The notes under the pieces were generated by a model, which worked only from the letters and a program-made list of their open reading frames with translations, did no database searches and was not told where the DNA came from. Made by a program: the position numbers and the translations under genes. Positions 24,826-37,115 of a stretch of 64,000 nt of DNA are shown here, in pieces. How positions within the stretch are numbered: the first letter of the stretch is position 1; each line of letters begins with the position of its first letter. The stretch covers positions 62,001 to 126,000 of the forward strand of contig UBPA01000005.1 of the NCBI GenBank assembly GCA_900467185.1. The letters run 5' to 3'. The stretch comes from Hyphomicrobiales bacterium. GTDB lineage: Bacteria > Pseudomonadota > Alphaproteobacteria > Rhizobiales > Rhizobiaceae.

Positions 24826-27291
24826 ATGGTCAGCCGTATCTCCAATGAGAAAATTCCGAACGCCGCGCGCCGCGAGTCGAGCGCCGAAATTCTGGCGCAG
24901 GAGATCATCGAACGCCTGACCTACCGCATCGGCAAGGACCCGAAGGTCGCCAAGCCGCATGACTGGCTGACGGCCGCGATTCTGGTCGTGCGCGACCGCA
25001 TCACCGACAACTGGATGGAGTCCACCCGCAAGGCCTATACGGACAGTTCCAAGCGCGTCTACTACCTGTCGCTGGAGTTCCTGATCGGCCGCCTGATGCG
25101 CGATGCCGTCACCAATATCGGCCTGATGGACGAGCTGAAGGAGGCGCTGGCATCCTTCGGCGTCGATATCGACGTGATTGCCGAACTGGAGCCCGACGCC
25201 GCTCTCGGCAATGGTGGCCTCGGGCGGCTCGCCGCCTGTTTCATGGAAAGCATGGCGAGCGTCGATATCCCGGCCTATGGCTACGGCATCCGCTATGTGC
25301 ACGGCCTCTTCCGCCAGCAGATGGCGGACGGCTGGCAGGTGGAACTGCCGGAAACCTGGCTTGCACACGGCAATCCCTGGGAGTTCGAGCGCCGCGAAAG
25401 CTCCTACGAGATCGGCTTCGGCGGCTCGGTCGAGACCGTCAATATCGACGAGGAGCTGACCCGCTACGTCTGGAAGCCGGCCGAGCGCGTCATCGCCACG
25501 GCCTGCGACACGCCGGTCGTCGGCTGGCGCGGCAAGCGCACCAACACGCTGCGGCTCTGGAGCGCGCATCCGATCGACCCCATCCTGCTCGACGCCTTCA
25601 ATGCCGGCGACCACATCGGCGCGCTGCGGGAAAGCAACAAGGCCGAAGCGCTCGCCCGCGTCCTCTACCCGGCCGACGCGACGCCGGCCGGCCAGGAGCT
25701 GCGCCTGCGCCAGGAGTTCTTCTTCTCCTCCGCCTCGCTGCAGGACATCCTGCGCCGCCACCTCCAGCAATATCCGGATTTCACCTCCCTGCCGGACAAG
25801 GTCGCCATCCAGCTGAACGACACGCATCCGGCCGTCTCCGTCGCCGAGCTGGTGCGCCTGCTGACCGACGTCCACGGCGTCGATTTCGACACCGCCTGGG
25901 ATCTCGCCCGCCGCACCTTCTCCTACACCAACCACACGCTGCTGCCCGAAGCACTGGAAACCTGGCCCGTGCCGCTGTTCGAGCGTCTGCTGCCCCGGCA
26001 TATGCAGATCATCTATGCGATCAACGCGAAGATCCTGCTTGAGGCTCGCAAGCTGCCGGATTACAGCGACCAGCAGGTACGCAACATCTCTCTGATCGAC
26101 GAAAGCGGCGACCGCCGCGTGCGCATGGGCAACCTGGCCTTCGTCGGCTCGCACTCGATCAACGGCGTCTCGGCACTTCACACGGATCTCATGAAGATCA
26201 CGGTGTTTGCCGACCTGCACAAGCTCTACCCCAAGCGCATCAACAACAAGACCAACGGCATCACCCCGCGCCGCTGGCTGATGCAGTGTAATCCCGAGCT
26301 GTTCGCGCTGATCCGCGAGACGATCGGCGACGACTTCATGGACGATGCCGAGGCCCTGAAGGCACTCGACGCGCATGCCGACAACGCCGTTTTCCAGGAT
26401 CGCTTCGCGGCCATCAAGCGCGACAACAAGGTTCGGCTCGCCCAGCTCGTCCAGAGCCGGATGGGCATCCGCATCGACCCCTCGGCCATGTTCGACATCC
26501 AGATCAAGCGCATTCACGAATACAAGCGCCAGCTGCTGAACATCATCGAGGCGATCTCGCTCTATGACCAGATCCGCTCGCATCCGGAGCTCGACTGGGT
26601 TCCGCGCGTCAAGCTTTTCGCCGGCAAGGCGGCGCCGAGCTATCACAATGCCAAGCTCATCATCAAGCTGGCGAACGACGTCGCCCGCGTCATCAACAAC
26701 GACCCTGCGGTGCGCGGGCTGCTGAAGGTGGTGTTCATTCCGAACTACAACGTTTCGCTGGCGGAAATCATGGTGCCCGCCGCCGATCTCTCGGAGCAGA
26801 TTTCGACCGCCGGCATGGAAGCGTCGGGAACCGGCAACATGAAGTTCGCGTTGAATGGTGCGCTGACCATCGGCACGCTGGACGGCGCCAATGTCGAAAT
26901 GCGCGATTGCGTCGGCGAGGAGAACATCAAGATTTTCGGTATGACGGCGGAAGAAGTCTCCAACCTGCGCCAGGAGGGCCACGAACCGCGGGCCGTCATC
27001 GAGGCGTCGCGCGAGCTGTCGCAGGCACTGCAGGCGATCGCGTCCGGCGTCTTCTCCCCCGACGACCGCAACCGCTTCTCGGGCCTGATCGACGGTATCT
27101 ACTCTCACGACTGGTTCATGGTCGCGGCCGACTTTGACGCCTATGCCAAGGCGCAGCGCGAAGTCGATGCCATCTGGACCGATACCAGCCAATGGTACGG
27201 CAAGACCATCCGCAACACCGCACGGATGGGCTGGTTCTCATCCGATCGGACGATTCGGCAGTATGCCGACGAGATTTGGAGAGCCGGATGA
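24826..27291 (+). CDS. glgP: Glycogen phosphorylase (GlgP)
   Basis: PLP enzyme that phosphorolyses alpha-1,4-glucan ends to glucose 1-phosphate in the cytosol. The 821-aa length is standard. The N-terminal region has YYLSLEFLIGRL and LGNGGLGRLAACF; the PLP lysine is Lys673 in GTGNMKFALNG, followed by GTLDGANVEM. First gene of the glg operon: its last codons overlap the glgB start in an ATGA arrangement, giving translational coupling. In Agrobacterium the order glgP-glgB-glgC-glgA-pgm is known, and this matches exactly. Confidence 0.97.
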   Translation: MVSRISNEKIPNAARRESSAEILAQEIIERLTYRIGKDPKVAKPHDWLTAAILVVRDRITDNWMESTRKAYTDSSKRVYYLSLEFLIGRLMRDAVTNIGLMDELKEALASFGVDIDVIAELEPDAALGNGGLGRLAACFMESMASVDIPAYGYGIRYVHGLFRQQMADGWQVELPETWLAHGNPWEFERRESSYEIGFGGSVETVNIDEELTRYVWKPAERVIATACDTPVVGWRGKRTNTLRLWSAHPIDPILLDAFNAGDHIGALRESNKAEALARVLYPADATPAGQELRLRQEFFFSSASLQDILRRHLQQYPDFTSLPDKVAIQLNDTHPAVSVAELVRLLTDVHGVDFDTAWDLARRTFSYTNHTLLPEALETWPVPLFERLLPRHMQIIYAINAKILLEARKLPDYSDQQVRNISLIDESGDRRVRMGNLAFVGSHSINGVSALHTDLMKITVFADLHKLYPKRINNKTNGITPRRWLMQCNPELFALIRETIGDDFMDDAEALKALDAHADNAVFQDRFAAIKRDNKVRLAQLVQSRMGIRIDPSAMFDIQIKRIHEYKRQLLNIIEAISLYDQIRSHPELDWVPRVKLFAGKAAPSYHNAKLIIKLANDVARVINNDPAVRGLLKVVFIPNYNVSLAEIMVPAADLSEQISTAGMEASGTGNMKFALNGALTIGTLDGANVEMRDCVGEENIKIFGMTAEEVSNLRQEGHEPRAVIEASRELSQALQAIASGVFSPDDRNRFSGLIDGIYSHDWFMVAADFDAYAKAQREVDAIWTDTSQWYGKTIRNTARMGWFSSDRTIRQYADEIWRAG

Positions 27292-29489
27292 CATCCGAGC
27301 TGAAAGAGGCTTCGTCGCCGGCGCGTCTGCCGGAGGACGAGGTAGCAGCATTCATCGAAGGGACGCATAGCAATCCGTTTGCAAGCCTCGGACCCCATGC
27401 GGTCGGCAAGGATATCGTCGTCCGCTGTTTTCTGCCGGGTGCCACCAGCGTTTCCGTCGAAACGCTCTCCGGCAAGGATATCGGCACCTTGGCGCTCCGC
27501 CACGAGGCGGGTTTCTTCGAAGGCACGGTCAGCCTGCGCAAGGTGCAGCCGGTCCGCTACAAGGCCGAGAATGCCGGCGGGCGCTGGACGGTCACCGATC
27601 CCTACAGCTTCGGCCCCGTTCTCGGGCCCATGGACGACTACTTCATCCGCGAGGGCTCCCACCTTCGCCTGTTCGACAAGCTCGGCGCCCATCCGGTGCG
27701 CCATGAGGGCGTCGATGGCTTTCACTTCGCCGTCTGGGCGCCGAATGCGCGCCGCGTGTCGGTGGTCGGCGCCTTCAATGCCTGGGACGGGCGCCGCCAT
27801 GTCATGCGGCTGCGGCTCGACACCGGCATCTGGGAAATCTTCATCCCGGATGTCCCCGCGGGAACGCCCTACAAATACGAGATCATCGGACAGGACGGCC
27901 AGCTTCAGCCGCTGAAGGCAGACCCCTTCGCCCGCCGCTCGGAACTTCGTCCCCAGACGGCCTCGGTCACCACGCCGGAGATCGCGCAGGTCTGGGAAGA
28001 CGAGGCGCACCGCGCGCACTGGGCCTCCGCCGACGCGCGCCGCCAGCCGATCTCGATCTACGAGGTGCATGCCGGTTCCTGGCAGCGCGGCGACAATGGC
28101 GCGTTTCTCTCCTGGGACGAGATGGCCGCGCGGCTCATCCCCTATTGCGTCGACATGGGCTTCACCCATATCGAGTTCCTGCCCGTCAGCGAGTTCCCCT
28201 ACGATCCCTCCTGGGGCTACCAGACGACCGGCCTTTATGCGCCGACCGCCCGCTTCGGCGAACCGGAAGGCTTTGCCCGCTTCGTCAACGGCGCCCACAA
28301 GGTCGGTCTCGGTGTCATCCTCGACTGGGTCCCCGCGCACTTCCCCATCGACGCCCACGGCCTGCGCAACTTCGACGGCACCGCCCTCTACGAACACGAG
28401 GACCCGCGCCAGGGCTTCCACCCCGACTGGAACACGGCGATCTACAATTTCGGCCGCGCCGAGGTCTTTGCCTATCTCGTCAACAATGCGCTCTACTGGG
28501 CCGAGAAATTCCATCTCGACGGCCTGCGCGTCGATGCGGTCGCGTCCATGCTCTACCTCGACTATTCCCGCAAACACGGCGAATGGGTTCCGAACGAGTA
28601 TGGCGGCAATGAAAACCTCGATGCCGTGCGTTTCCTTCAGACGATGAACAAGGAGGTCTACGGCAGCCATCCCGGCATCCTGACCATTGCGGAGGAGAGC
28701 ACCTCCTGGCCGGGCGTCTCGGCACCGGTCCACACCGGAGGCCTGGGCTTCGGGTTCAAGTGGAACATGGGCTTCATGCACGACACGCTGCAATATCTCG
28801 CGCGTGACGCGATCCACCGCAAGCATCACCACAACGACCTGACCTTCGGCCTCGTCTACGCCTTCAGCGAGAATTTCGTGCTGCCGCTCTCCCATGACGA
28901 AGTGGTGCACGGCAAGGGGTCGCTCGTGGCGAAGATGCCGGGCGACGACTGGCAGAAATTCGCCAATCTTCGCGCCTATTACGGCTTCATGTGGGGGTAT
29001 CCCGGCAAGAAGCTGCTGTTCATGGGCCAGGAGTTTGCCCAGTGGGCGGAATGGTCGGAAGAGCGCGGACTTGACTGGAACCTGCTCGAATATCCCCTGC
29101 ATCAGGGCATGCGCCGCCTGATCCGCGACCTCAACGGCACCTACCGCAACAAGCAGGCGCTGCATGCACGCGATTGCGAGGGCGAGGGCTTCGAGTGGCT
29201 GATCGCCGACGACAGCGACAATTCGGTCTTTGCCTGGCTGCGCAAGGCGCCCGGCCAGAAGGCCGTCGCCGTCATCTCCAACTTCACCCCCGTCTACCGC
29301 GAGGTCTACTCGATCCCTCTGCCGAGCGAGGGGCGCTGGCGCGAGATCGTCAACACCGATGCCGAGATCTACGGCGGTAGCGGCAAGGGCAATGGCGGCG
29401 TGGTGCATGCCGTGCGTACTGCATCCGGCGAGATCCGGGCGAACCTGACCTTGCCGCCGCTCGCCACGTTGATGCTGGAGCAGGACTGA
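27288..29489 (+). CDS. glgB: 1,4-alpha-glucan branching enzyme (GlgB)
   Basis: GH13 enzyme that forms alpha-1,6 branches in glycogen. The start at 27288 ([11 protein letters not shown]) overlaps the glgP stop by four bases. The 733-aa protein has two CBM48-type N-terminal beta domains (about residues 20-110 and 125-225), then the catalytic barrel: [21 protein letters not shown], nucleophile Asp416 ([11 protein letters not shown]), acid/base Glu469 ([11 protein letters not shown]) and transition-state residues in [12 protein letters not shown]. The 53-residue spacing between the two catalytic acids equals that of E. coli GlgB. Two stable hairpins separate it from glgC. Confidence 0.97.
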   Translation: MTSELKEASSPARLPEDEVAAFIEGTHSNPFASLGPHAVGKDIVVRCFLPGATSVSVETLSGKDIGTLALRHEAGFFEGTVSLRKVQPVRYKAENAGGRWTVTDPYSFGPVLGPMDDYFIREGSHLRLFDKLGAHPVRHEGVDGFHFAVWAPNARRVSVVGAFNAWDGRRHVMRLRLDTGIWEIFIPDVPAGTPYKYEIIGQDGQLQPLKADPFARRSELRPQTASVTTPEIAQVWEDEAHRAHWASADARRQPISIYEVHAGSWQRGDNGAFLSWDEMAARLIPYCVDMGFTHIEFLPVSEFPYDPSWGYQTTGLYAPTARFGEPEGFARFVNGAHKVGLGVILDWVPAHFPIDAHGLRNFDGTALYEHEDPRQGFHPDWNTAIYNFGRAEVFAYLVNNALYWAEKFHLDGLRVDAVASMLYLDYSRKHGEWVPNEYGGNENLDAVRFLQTMNKEVYGSHPGILTIAEESTSWPGVSAPVHTGGLGFGFKWNMGFMHDTLQYLARDAIHRKHHHNDLTFGLVYAFSENFVLPLSHDEVVHGKGSLVAKMPGDDWQKFANLRAYYGFMWGYPGKKLLFMGQEFAQWAEWSEERGLDWNLLEYPLHQGMRRLIRDLNGTYRNKQALHARDCEGEGFEWLIADDSDNSVFAWLRKAPGQKAVAVISNFTPVYREVYSIPLPSEGRWREIVNTDAEIYGGSGKGNGGVVHAVRTASGEIRANLTLPPLATLMLEQD

Positions 29490-29498
29490 AAACGAACA

Positions 29499-29567
29499 CG
29501 GCCGGGTCTCCGGCCGGGACAAAAGCATTATGCCGGTCGGCCCGTTTGAGAGGGCGGGCAGACCGGC
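29499..29567 (+). other. Two stable mRNA hairpins between glgB and glgC
   Basis: CGGCCGG/CCGGCCG (29499-29505, 29510-29516) with a 4-base loop, and GCCGGTC/GACCGGC (29532-29538, 29561-29567) with an inner CCCG/CGGG helix. Neither has a T run. Such structures can stop exonucleases and set different levels of glgPB and glgCA-pgm. Confidence 0.5.
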
Positions 29568-29595
29568 CAAGAGACCGCAAAATCGGGAGGATACA

Positions 29596-30855
29596 ATGGA
29601 AAAACGCATACAGCCGCTCGCCCGCGACGCCATGGCCTACGTTCTGGCCGGTGGCCGTGGAAGCCGTCTGAAGGAACTGACGGACCGTCGCGCCAAGCCC
29701 GCCGTCTACTTCGGCGGCAAGGCCCGCATCATCGATTTCGCGCTGTCGAACGCGATGAATTCGGGTATCCGCCGCATCGGCGTCGCCACGCAGTACAAGG
29801 CACACTCCCTGATCCGCCACCTGCAGAACGGCTGGAACTTCTTCAGGCCCGAGCGAAACGAGAGCTTCGACATCCTGCCCGCCTCCCAGCGCGTGTCGGA
29901 AACGCAGTGGTACGAAGGCACGGCCGACGCCGTCTACCAGAACATCGACATCATCGAGGATCATGGCGTCGAATACATGGTCATTCTGGCCGGCGACCAC
30001 ATCTACAAGATGGACTACGAGCTGATGCTCCAGCAGCATGTGGACAGCGGCGCCGACGTCACGATCGGCTGCCTCGAGGTCCCGCGCATGGAAGCGACGG
30101 GCTTCGGCGTCATGCATGTGGACGAGAAGGATCGCATCATCGCCTTCGTCGAGAAGCCGGCCGACCCGCCGGGCATTCCCGGCAATCCCGACATGGCGCT
30201 GGCCTCCATGGGCATCTACGTGTTCCACACGAAGTTCCTGATGGATATCCTGCGCCGCGATGCGGCCGATCCGACCTCCAGCCGCGACTTCGGCAAGGAC
30301 ATCATTCCCTACATCGTCCAGCACGGCAAGGCGATCGCCCATCGCTTCAACCAGTCCTGCGTGCGCTCGGACTTCGAGCGCGAGGCCTACTGGCGCGACG
30401 TCGGCACGATCGATGCCTACTGGCAGGCCAATATCGACCTGACGCATGTGACGCCCGAACTCGACATCTACGATAGCACCTGGCCGATCTGGACCTTTGC
30501 CGAAATCAAGCCGCCGGCGAAGTTCGTGCATGACGACGAGAACCGCCGCGGTTCGGCCACCTCGTCTCTCGTCTCGGGCGACTGCATCATCTCCGGCGCC
30601 TCGCTCAATCGCAGCATGCTGTTCACCGGCGTCCGCGTGAACTCCTTCTCCCGCCTCGATGGTGCCGTCATCCTGCCGAGCGTGAAGATCGGCCGTCACG
30701 CGCAGCTGAAGAACGTCGTCATCGACAGCCGCGTCGTCATCCCGGAAGGTCTGGTCGTCGGCGAGGATCCGGACCTCGACGCCAAGCGGTTCCGCCGTTC
30801 GGAAAACGGCATCTGCCTGATCACGCAAGCCATGATCGACAAGCTGGGACTGTGA
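29596..30855 (+). CDS. glgC: Glucose-1-phosphate adenylyltransferase (GlgC)
   Basis: Makes ADP-glucose from ATP and glucose 1-phosphate, the committed and usually allosterically regulated step of glycogen synthesis. The start at 29596 ([11 protein letters not shown]) follows GGGAGG six bases upstream. The 419-aa protein has the nucleotidyltransferase signature [20 protein letters not shown], the substrate motif [11 protein letters not shown], the glucose-1-phosphate lysine in VEKPADPPG, and a C-terminal left-handed beta-helix region ([20 protein letters not shown]). Fructose 6-phosphate/pyruvate activation is known for the Agrobacterium enzyme and is likely here. The stop is five bases before glgA. 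Confidence 0.97.
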   Translation: MEKRIQPLARDAMAYVLAGGRGSRLKELTDRRAKPAVYFGGKARIIDFALSNAMNSGIRRIGVATQYKAHSLIRHLQNGWNFFRPERNESFDILPASQRVSETQWYEGTADAVYQNIDIIEDHGVEYMVILAGDHIYKMDYELMLQQHVDSGADVTIGCLEVPRMEATGFGVMHVDEKDRIIAFVEKPADPPGIPGNPDMALASMGIYVFHTKFLMDILRRDAADPTSSRDFGKDIIPYIVQHGKAIAHRFNQSCVRSDFEREAYWRDVGTIDAYWQANIDLTHVTPELDIYDSTWPIWTFAEIKPPAKFVHDDENRRGSATSSLVSGDCIISGASLNRSMLFTGVRVNSFSRLDGAVILPSVKIGRHAQLKNVVIDSRVVIPEGLVVGEDPDLDAKRFRRSENGICLITQAMIDKLGL

Positions 30856-30860
30856 GGACG

Positions 30861-32300
30861 ATGAACGTCCTTTCGGTCGCCTCCGAAGTCTTTCCGCTGA
30901 TCAAGACCGGCGGCCTGGCCGACGTCGCGGGCGCCCTGCCCGCGGCGCTGAAACCCCATGGCATCCGCATGCGCACGCTGCTGCCCGGCTATCCCGCCGT
31001 CATGGAAAAGATCGGGGCGACGACGCGGCTCGGTGGTTTCGACACGCTGTTCGGCCATCCCGCTGCGATCCTGGCTGCCGAGCATGACGGTCTCGACCTC
31101 CTGGTGCTCGACGCCCCCGCGCTGTTCGACCGGCCGGGCGGCCCCTATCTCGACCCCCAGGGCCTTGACCACCCGGACAATTTCCGCCGTTTCGCGGCCC
31201 TGTCGCTGGCGGCGGCCGAGATCGCGCGGGGGATCCTGCCCGAATGGACGCCGGACCTCGTCCATTGCCATGACTGGCAGGCCGCACTCGCCCCCGTCTA
31301 CATGCAGCATGGCGGTGCCGCCCACGTGCCGACCGTGCTGACCATCCACAATATCGCCTTCCGCGGCCAGTTTTCGGCCAGCACCTTTCCGGAACTTGCG
31401 CTCCCCTGGGGCGCGTTCTCGGTGCAGGGCGTCGAGTATTATGGCGACGTCTCCTTCCTCAAGGGCGGCCTGATGGCGGCAACGGCGATTACCACCGTCA
31501 GCCCCTCCTATGCGCAGGAAATCCTGACGCCCGAATTCGGAATGGGCCTGCAGGGCGTTCTGGCCGCCCGCATCGCCGACCTCCACGGCATCGTCAACGG
31601 CATCGACACCGATGTCTGGAACCCCGAAGCCGATCCGCATATCGCCGCGCCCTATGCTGCCGCCAGCCTGAAGAAGCGAGGGGCCAACCGCGACGCTCTG
31701 CGCGAGCGCTTCGGCCTCGTCGCGACCGACGGACCGCTCTTCTGCGTCGTCAGCCGCCTCACGGACCAGAAAGGCATGGACGTGCTGGCCGGCGTCATCG
31801 ATATGATCGTCGAGAACGGCGGCACGCTCGCCGTGCTGGGCTCCGGCGATCCGGCGCTCGAGGCCGCGTTCCGGACCGCAGCCGCCGTGCATCCCGGTCG
31901 CGTCGGCCTCGTCGTCGGCTATGACGAGCCGCTGTCGCATCTCATGCAGGCCGGGGCCGACGCCATCCTCGTGCCGTCGCGCTTCGAGCCCTGCGGCCTG
32001 ACCCAGCTTTACGGCCTGCGCTATGGCTGCGTGCCGGTCGTCGCCCGCACCGGTGGCCTCGCCGATACGATCATCGACGCCAACGAGGCGGCGGTGGCGG
32101 CGAATGTCGCCACGGGCTTCCTGTTCTCCCCCGTTTCCGAGGAAAGCCTGCGGCTCGCACTCCGCCGCGTCTTTTCCCTGTGGCGCCAGCCGAAAATCTG
32201 GGCGCGCCTGCAGGCGCGCGGTATGAAATCCGATGTCTCCTGGGATATGAGTGCCACGCGCTATGCCGCGCTTTATGCCGGTCTTCTTGCGAAAGGTTGA
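30861..32300 (+). CDS. glgA: Glycogen synthase (GlgA)
   Basis: GT5 ADP-glucose-dependent glucosyltransferase that elongates glycogen. The start at 30861 ([13 protein letters not shown]) is the conserved N-terminus; a GTG at 30852 would only add three residues inside glgC. Lys15 in KTGGLADV binds ADP-glucose. Other motifs are [36 protein letters not shown] and [18 protein letters not shown], the last carrying the catalytic Glu. The 479-aa length is typical. The TGA abuts the pgm start codon directly. Confidence 0.97.
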   Translation: MNVLSVASEVFPLIKTGGLADVAGALPAALKPHGIRMRTLLPGYPAVMEKIGATTRLGGFDTLFGHPAAILAAEHDGLDLLVLDAPALFDRPGGPYLDPQGLDHPDNFRRFAALSLAAAEIARGILPEWTPDLVHCHDWQAALAPVYMQHGGAAHVPTVLTIHNIAFRGQFSASTFPELALPWGAFSVQGVEYYGDVSFLKGGLMAATAITTVSPSYAQEILTPEFGMGLQGVLAARIADLHGIVNGIDTDVWNPEADPHIAAPYAAASLKKRGANRDALRERFGLVATDGPLFCVVSRLTDQKGMDVLAGVIDMIVENGGTLAVLGSGDPALEAAFRTAAAVHPGRVGLVVGYDEPLSHLMQAGADAILVPSRFEPCGLTQLYGLRYGCVPVVARTGGLADTIIDANEAAVAANVATGFLFSPVSEESLRLALRRVFSLWRQPKIWARLQARGMKSDVSWDMSATRYAALYAGLLAKG

Positions 32301-33932
<1,632 letters not shown>

Positions 33933-33961
33933 CCCCTCGCCCGTTAATAAATCCAGAAACG

Positions 33962-33990
33962 AAAAACGCCGCTTCGAAGCGGCGTTTTTT
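33962..33990 (+). terminator. Rho-independent terminator of the glg operon
   Basis: AAAAACGCCGCTT and AAGCGGCGTTTTT form a 13-bp stem (33962-33974, 33977-33989) with a 2-base centre, with six T residues at 33985-33990. Symmetric A and T runs allow action in both directions, also for the convergent TPR gene. Confidence 0.92.
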
Positions 33991-34011
33991 ATGGGATGCG
34001 ATCGGAAGGCC

Positions 34012-34896
34012 TCAGGATGCGGCTTTGACGCGGGCGAGGCCGGCCCGGGCGGGCTCGTATTTCGGATCGAGCTGCAGGGCATGGCCGTAAGAGCGCTGCG
34101 CCTTCGCCTTTTCGCCGCGCCGCTCATAGACCAGCGCCTGGTTCGCCCAGGATTCCGCGATCTTGCCGTTGAGGTTGATGGCCGTGTTGAAGTCGGCGAA
34201 TGCGTTGTCGTCGTCGTTCTGGGCGACATAGGAGATGCCGCGGCCGTTATACGGCTCGGGCGAGCTCGGCGACAGCGAGATGGCCGTCGAGAAATCCTCG
34301 ATCGCCTGCCCATGCTGGTTGCGCGCCTGATAGATCAGGCCGCGATTGTGATAGGCACGCGGATCGGTCGTGTCGTTTTCGATCGCCTTGTTAAAGTCGG
34401 CAAAGGCCTGATCCAGCCGGCCGCTCTGGCGATACAGATTGCCGCGGCCGATATAGGCGACGTCGTAGCGCGGATTGAGCTGCAGCGCCGAATTGTAGTC
34501 GGCAAGCGCCTCTGCGAGATCGCCCATGTTGCGCTCGACCAGGGCCCGGTTGGCATAGGCCTGATAGAACCGCGGATTGAGCTCGATCGCCTTGTTGAAA
34601 TCGGCGACCGCACGGCGGAACTCGCCAGCGCGGCCATAGGCCGAGCCACGTACGTTATAACCTTCGGGATCGCTCGGATTGCTGTTGATGACGCCCGACA
34701 GCGAAGCGATGTTCTGCTCCGAGCCCTGCGCCCGCTCGACCTGCAGCGTGCTGTCGTTGGAGGGATCGGTCTGGCAGGCCGTCAAAAGCAGAGCCGCGCC
34801 GAGGGCGGAAAGGATGCCCAACCGGCTGGAGCGCTGCGTGCCTTTGCGGGATGCGTCCCGGCCGGCAAAACCCTCTGTCGTCACAGTCGATGTCAA
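34012..34896 (-). CDS. TPR-repeat lipoprotein, NlpI-like
   Basis: Predicted envelope lipoprotein of 294 aa. After a charged N-terminal stretch, residues about 26-41 are hydrophobic and end in the lipobox LLTAC, so Cys41 is the likely lipidated residue. The remainder is about six tandem tetratricopeptide repeats of 34 residues, with repeated patterns such as AVADFNKAIELNPRFYQAYANR, whose concave surface binds protein partners. The signal peptide has an unusually long n-region; an internal start is possible, but none has a better ribosome site. Related rhizobial proteins are unassigned; a scaffold or adaptor role is inference. Confidence 0.85.
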   Translation of the reverse strand: MTSTVTTEGFAGRDASRKGTQRSSRLGILSALGAALLLTACQTDPSNDSTLQVERAQGSEQNIASLSGVINSNPSDPEGYNVRGSAYGRAGEFRRAVADFNKAIELNPRFYQAYANRALVERNMGDLAEALADYNSALQLNPRYDVAYIGRGNLYRQSGRLDQAFADFNKAIENDTTDPRAYHNRGLIYQARNQHGQAIEDFSTAISLSPSSPEPYNGRGISYVAQNDDDNAFADFNTAINLNGKIAESWANQALVYERRGEKAKAQRSYGHALQLDPKYEPARAGLARVKAAS

Positions 34897-35045
34897 GATC
34901 GATCCCTCAAATCAAGAATGCCTCAGGCACGTCGCAAATCCGCGGTCTCGCCCCGGCTGCAACGGTAACGCCGGAGCAGGCGGTTCGTTCACGCACGTTC
35001 CGCATCCACGGCAGAGACGCGACGGCCACCGGATACGTCTAACGC

Positions 35046-35078
35046 AAAAAAGGCGGCGGCGCATGCATCGCCTCCGCC
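35046..35078 (-). terminator. Rho-independent terminator of rpsU
   Basis: On the minus strand GGCGGAGGCG and CGCCGCCGCC pair with a single mismatch around a short loop, followed by six T residues (35051-35046). Confidence 0.85.
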
Positions 35079-35104
35079 GTCACCATTCTCGGAGCAAGCG
35101 CCGA

Positions 35105-35353
35105 TCAGCGTGCCTTGGCCGCAAACTTGGCGGCAGACTTCGGCATGGGCAGCAGGCCTTCGCGCTGGGCCTGCTTGCGGGCCAGCTTGCGAACGCGGCT
35201 GATGCCCTCGGCCTTTTCGCGCGCGCGGCGCTGCGACGGCTTCTCGTAAGCCTCGCGGGCGCGCATTTCACGGAAGACGCCTTCGCGCTGCAGCTTCTTC
35301 TTCAGCGCGCGAAGCGCCTGGTCAACATTGTTGTCGCGAACGAGTACCTGCAC
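35105..35353 (-). CDS. rpsU: 30S ribosomal protein S21
   Basis: Small basic protein of the 30S subunit that helps base-pairing of mRNA with the anti-Shine-Dalgarno region. The 82-aa sequence begins [19 protein letters not shown], the conserved S21 start, and ends in a Lys/Ala-rich tail ([11 protein letters not shown]) typical of rhizobial S21. The start codon is GTG at 35353; AAGGA lies about 12 bases upstream. It is monocistronic with its own terminator. Confidence 0.96.
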   Translation of the reverse strand: MQVLVRDNNVDQALRALKKKLQREGVFREMRAREAYEKPSQRRAREKAEGISRVRKLARKQAQREGLLPMPKSAAKFAAKAR

Positions 35354-35803
35354 GTGTTTACCATTCCTTGATATCGAGCCGAGACATGCTCAGGCTTCTG
35401 TGTATGGGCCGAACCCGAGGCTGCGTATGAGGCACCGCCGGACGGCATGGTTCGTTGATCGCAAGGGCTCGAGCCCTGCGAGGATGGGCGGCAAGTAGCA
35501 GATGAATGCCACAAAGTCCACCCGCGGCCGACAATGACGCGGTTTCAAGCTATCTGGCGCTGGAAAATCACGTCTCAAGAGGCTGCGCTGCCTCAGTCGT
35601 GCCACGCCGGCCGCATACGCGCCTGTCCATGGGCATGCATTCGCCGCTGTCGCGGACCGTGTCGATCGAACCCGGCGGTCCTGTCATTTTCGCAGTGTCG
35701 AAAGTGAAGGCCCGCCACGTCGCAAAATGGACGTTGCGACGCGTCCCGATTTGCGATGTGTTGGACAGACGGATCGGGGCATCCCGGACAGGAGATGAGG
35801 CGA
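35354..35803. other. Divergent rpsU/soxB intergenic region
   Basis: Some 450 bases without a credible gene. It must hold the rpsU and sox promoters. Visible elements are the dyad at 35718-35741 and a TTTCG-N6-CGAAA repeat near 35693. Open frames in it lack family features. Confidence 0.5.
35718..35741. promoter_or_regulatory. Perfect dyad upstream of the sox operon, candidate operator
   Basis: CGTCGCAA (35718-35725) and its exact complement TTGCGACG (35734-35741) flank an 8-base spacer, 62 bases before the soxB start. The form suits a dimeric regulator. A partial repeat, ATTTGCGA, follows at 35749-35756. Confidence 0.45.
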
Positions 35804-37057
35804 ATGCGCAAATATTCGGTTTTTGCCGTGGCACGCGAAGCCATGCGGGCGCACAAGGGCTGGGAAGCGCAGTGGGTCTCTCCCGAGCCGCGCGCGTCCT
35901 ATGACGCGATCATCATCGGCGGCGGCGGCCACGGGCTGGGGGCGGCCTACTACCTCGCGAAAGAGCACGGCATCACCAATGTCGCGGTTCTCGAAAAAGG
36001 CTGGCTCGGCGGCGGCAATACCGGCCGCAACACCACCATCATCCGGTCCAACTATCTCTACGACGAGAGCATGGACATCTACGAGCACTCGCTGAAGCTC
36101 TGGGAAAACCTGTCGCAGGACCTGAACTATAACGTCATGTACTCCCCGCGCGGCGTGATGATGCTGTCGCACGGCATCCACGACCAGCAGGTGTTCAAGC
36201 GGCATATCCATGCCAACCGTCTCTACGGCATCGACAACGAGTGGCTGTCGCCCGAGCAGGCGAAGGATTTCTGTCCGCCGCTCGACATCTCCGCCTCCGC
36301 CCGCTTTCCCATCAACGGCGCCGCCCTGCAGCGCCGCGGTGGCACGGCCCGCCACGATGCGGTGGCCTGGGGCTATGCCCGCGCCGCCTCCGACCGCGGC
36401 GTCCATATCATCCAGAACTGCGAAGTCACCGGCATCCGCCGAGGCCCGGATGGGGCCGTGACCGGTGTCGATACCAATCGCGGCTTCATCGGGGCAGGCA
36501 AGATCGGCGTCTCCGCCTCGGGCCACAACTCGGTGATCATGGCCATGGCCGGTGTCCGCGTGCCGCTGCATTCCGTGCCGCTGCAGGCGCTGGTGTCCGA
36601 GCCGCTGAAGCCGATCTTCCCCTGCGTCGTCATGTCGAACACGGTGCATGCCTATATCTCGCAGTCCGACAAGGGCGAGCTTGTCATCGGCGCCGGCACC
36701 GACCAGTACAACTCCTACTCCCAGACCGGCGGCCTGCAGATCATCACCCACACGCTGGATGCGATCTGCGAGTTGTTCCCGATCTTCCGCCGCGTCAAGA
36801 TGATGCGCCAGTGGGGCGGGATCACCGACAATACGCCGGATCGCTCGGCCATTCAGGGCGTCACGCCCGTGCCGAACCTCTTCGTCAATTGCGGCTGGGG
36901 CACGGGTGGCTTCAAGGCGACGCCGGGATCGGCGAACCTGTTCGCCCACCTGATCGCCAAGGGCGAGCCGCACCGGCTGGCAGCCGGCCTGACGCTCGAC
37001 CGCTTCCGCACCGGACGGCTGATCGACGAGGCGGCAGCCGCGGCCGTGGCGCACTGA
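35804..37057 (+). CDS. soxB: Sarcosine oxidase subunit beta (SoxB)
   Basis: Flavin subunit of heterotetrameric sarcosine oxidase, which demethylates sarcosine to glycine, with formaldehyde passed to tetrahydrofolate and H2O2 made. The start at 35804 (MRKYSVFAVAREA) follows GATGAGGCGA and matches family N-termini. The 417-aa protein has the FAD-binding GGGGHGLGAAYYLAKEHG (about residues 39-56), GNTGRNTTIIRSNY, and the segment GGTARHDAVAWG, whose His (about 184) corresponds to the site of covalent FMN attachment in this family. First gene of soxBDAG. Confidence 0.96.
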   Translation: MRKYSVFAVAREAMRAHKGWEAQWVSPEPRASYDAIIIGGGGHGLGAAYYLAKEHGITNVAVLEKGWLGGGNTGRNTTIIRSNYLYDESMDIYEHSLKLWENLSQDLNYNVMYSPRGVMMLSHGIHDQQVFKRHIHANRLYGIDNEWLSPEQAKDFCPPLDISASARFPINGAALQRRGGTARHDAVAWGYARAASDRGVHIIQNCEVTGIRRGPDGAVTGVDTNRGFIGAGKIGVSASGHNSVIMAMAGVRVPLHSVPLQALVSEPLKPIFPCVVMSNTVHAYISQSDKGELVIGAGTDQYNSYSQTGGLQIITHTLDAICELFPIFRRVKMMRQWGGITDNTPDRSAIQGVTPVPNLFVNCGWGTGGFKATPGSANLFAHLIAKGEPHRLAAGLTLDRFRTGRLIDEAAAAAVAH

Positions 37058-37115
37058 CGATGACGGCCCCGGCCCGCCGCTTTCGACTGTCCTTTCCCGC
37101 ATCAGGAACACGCCC

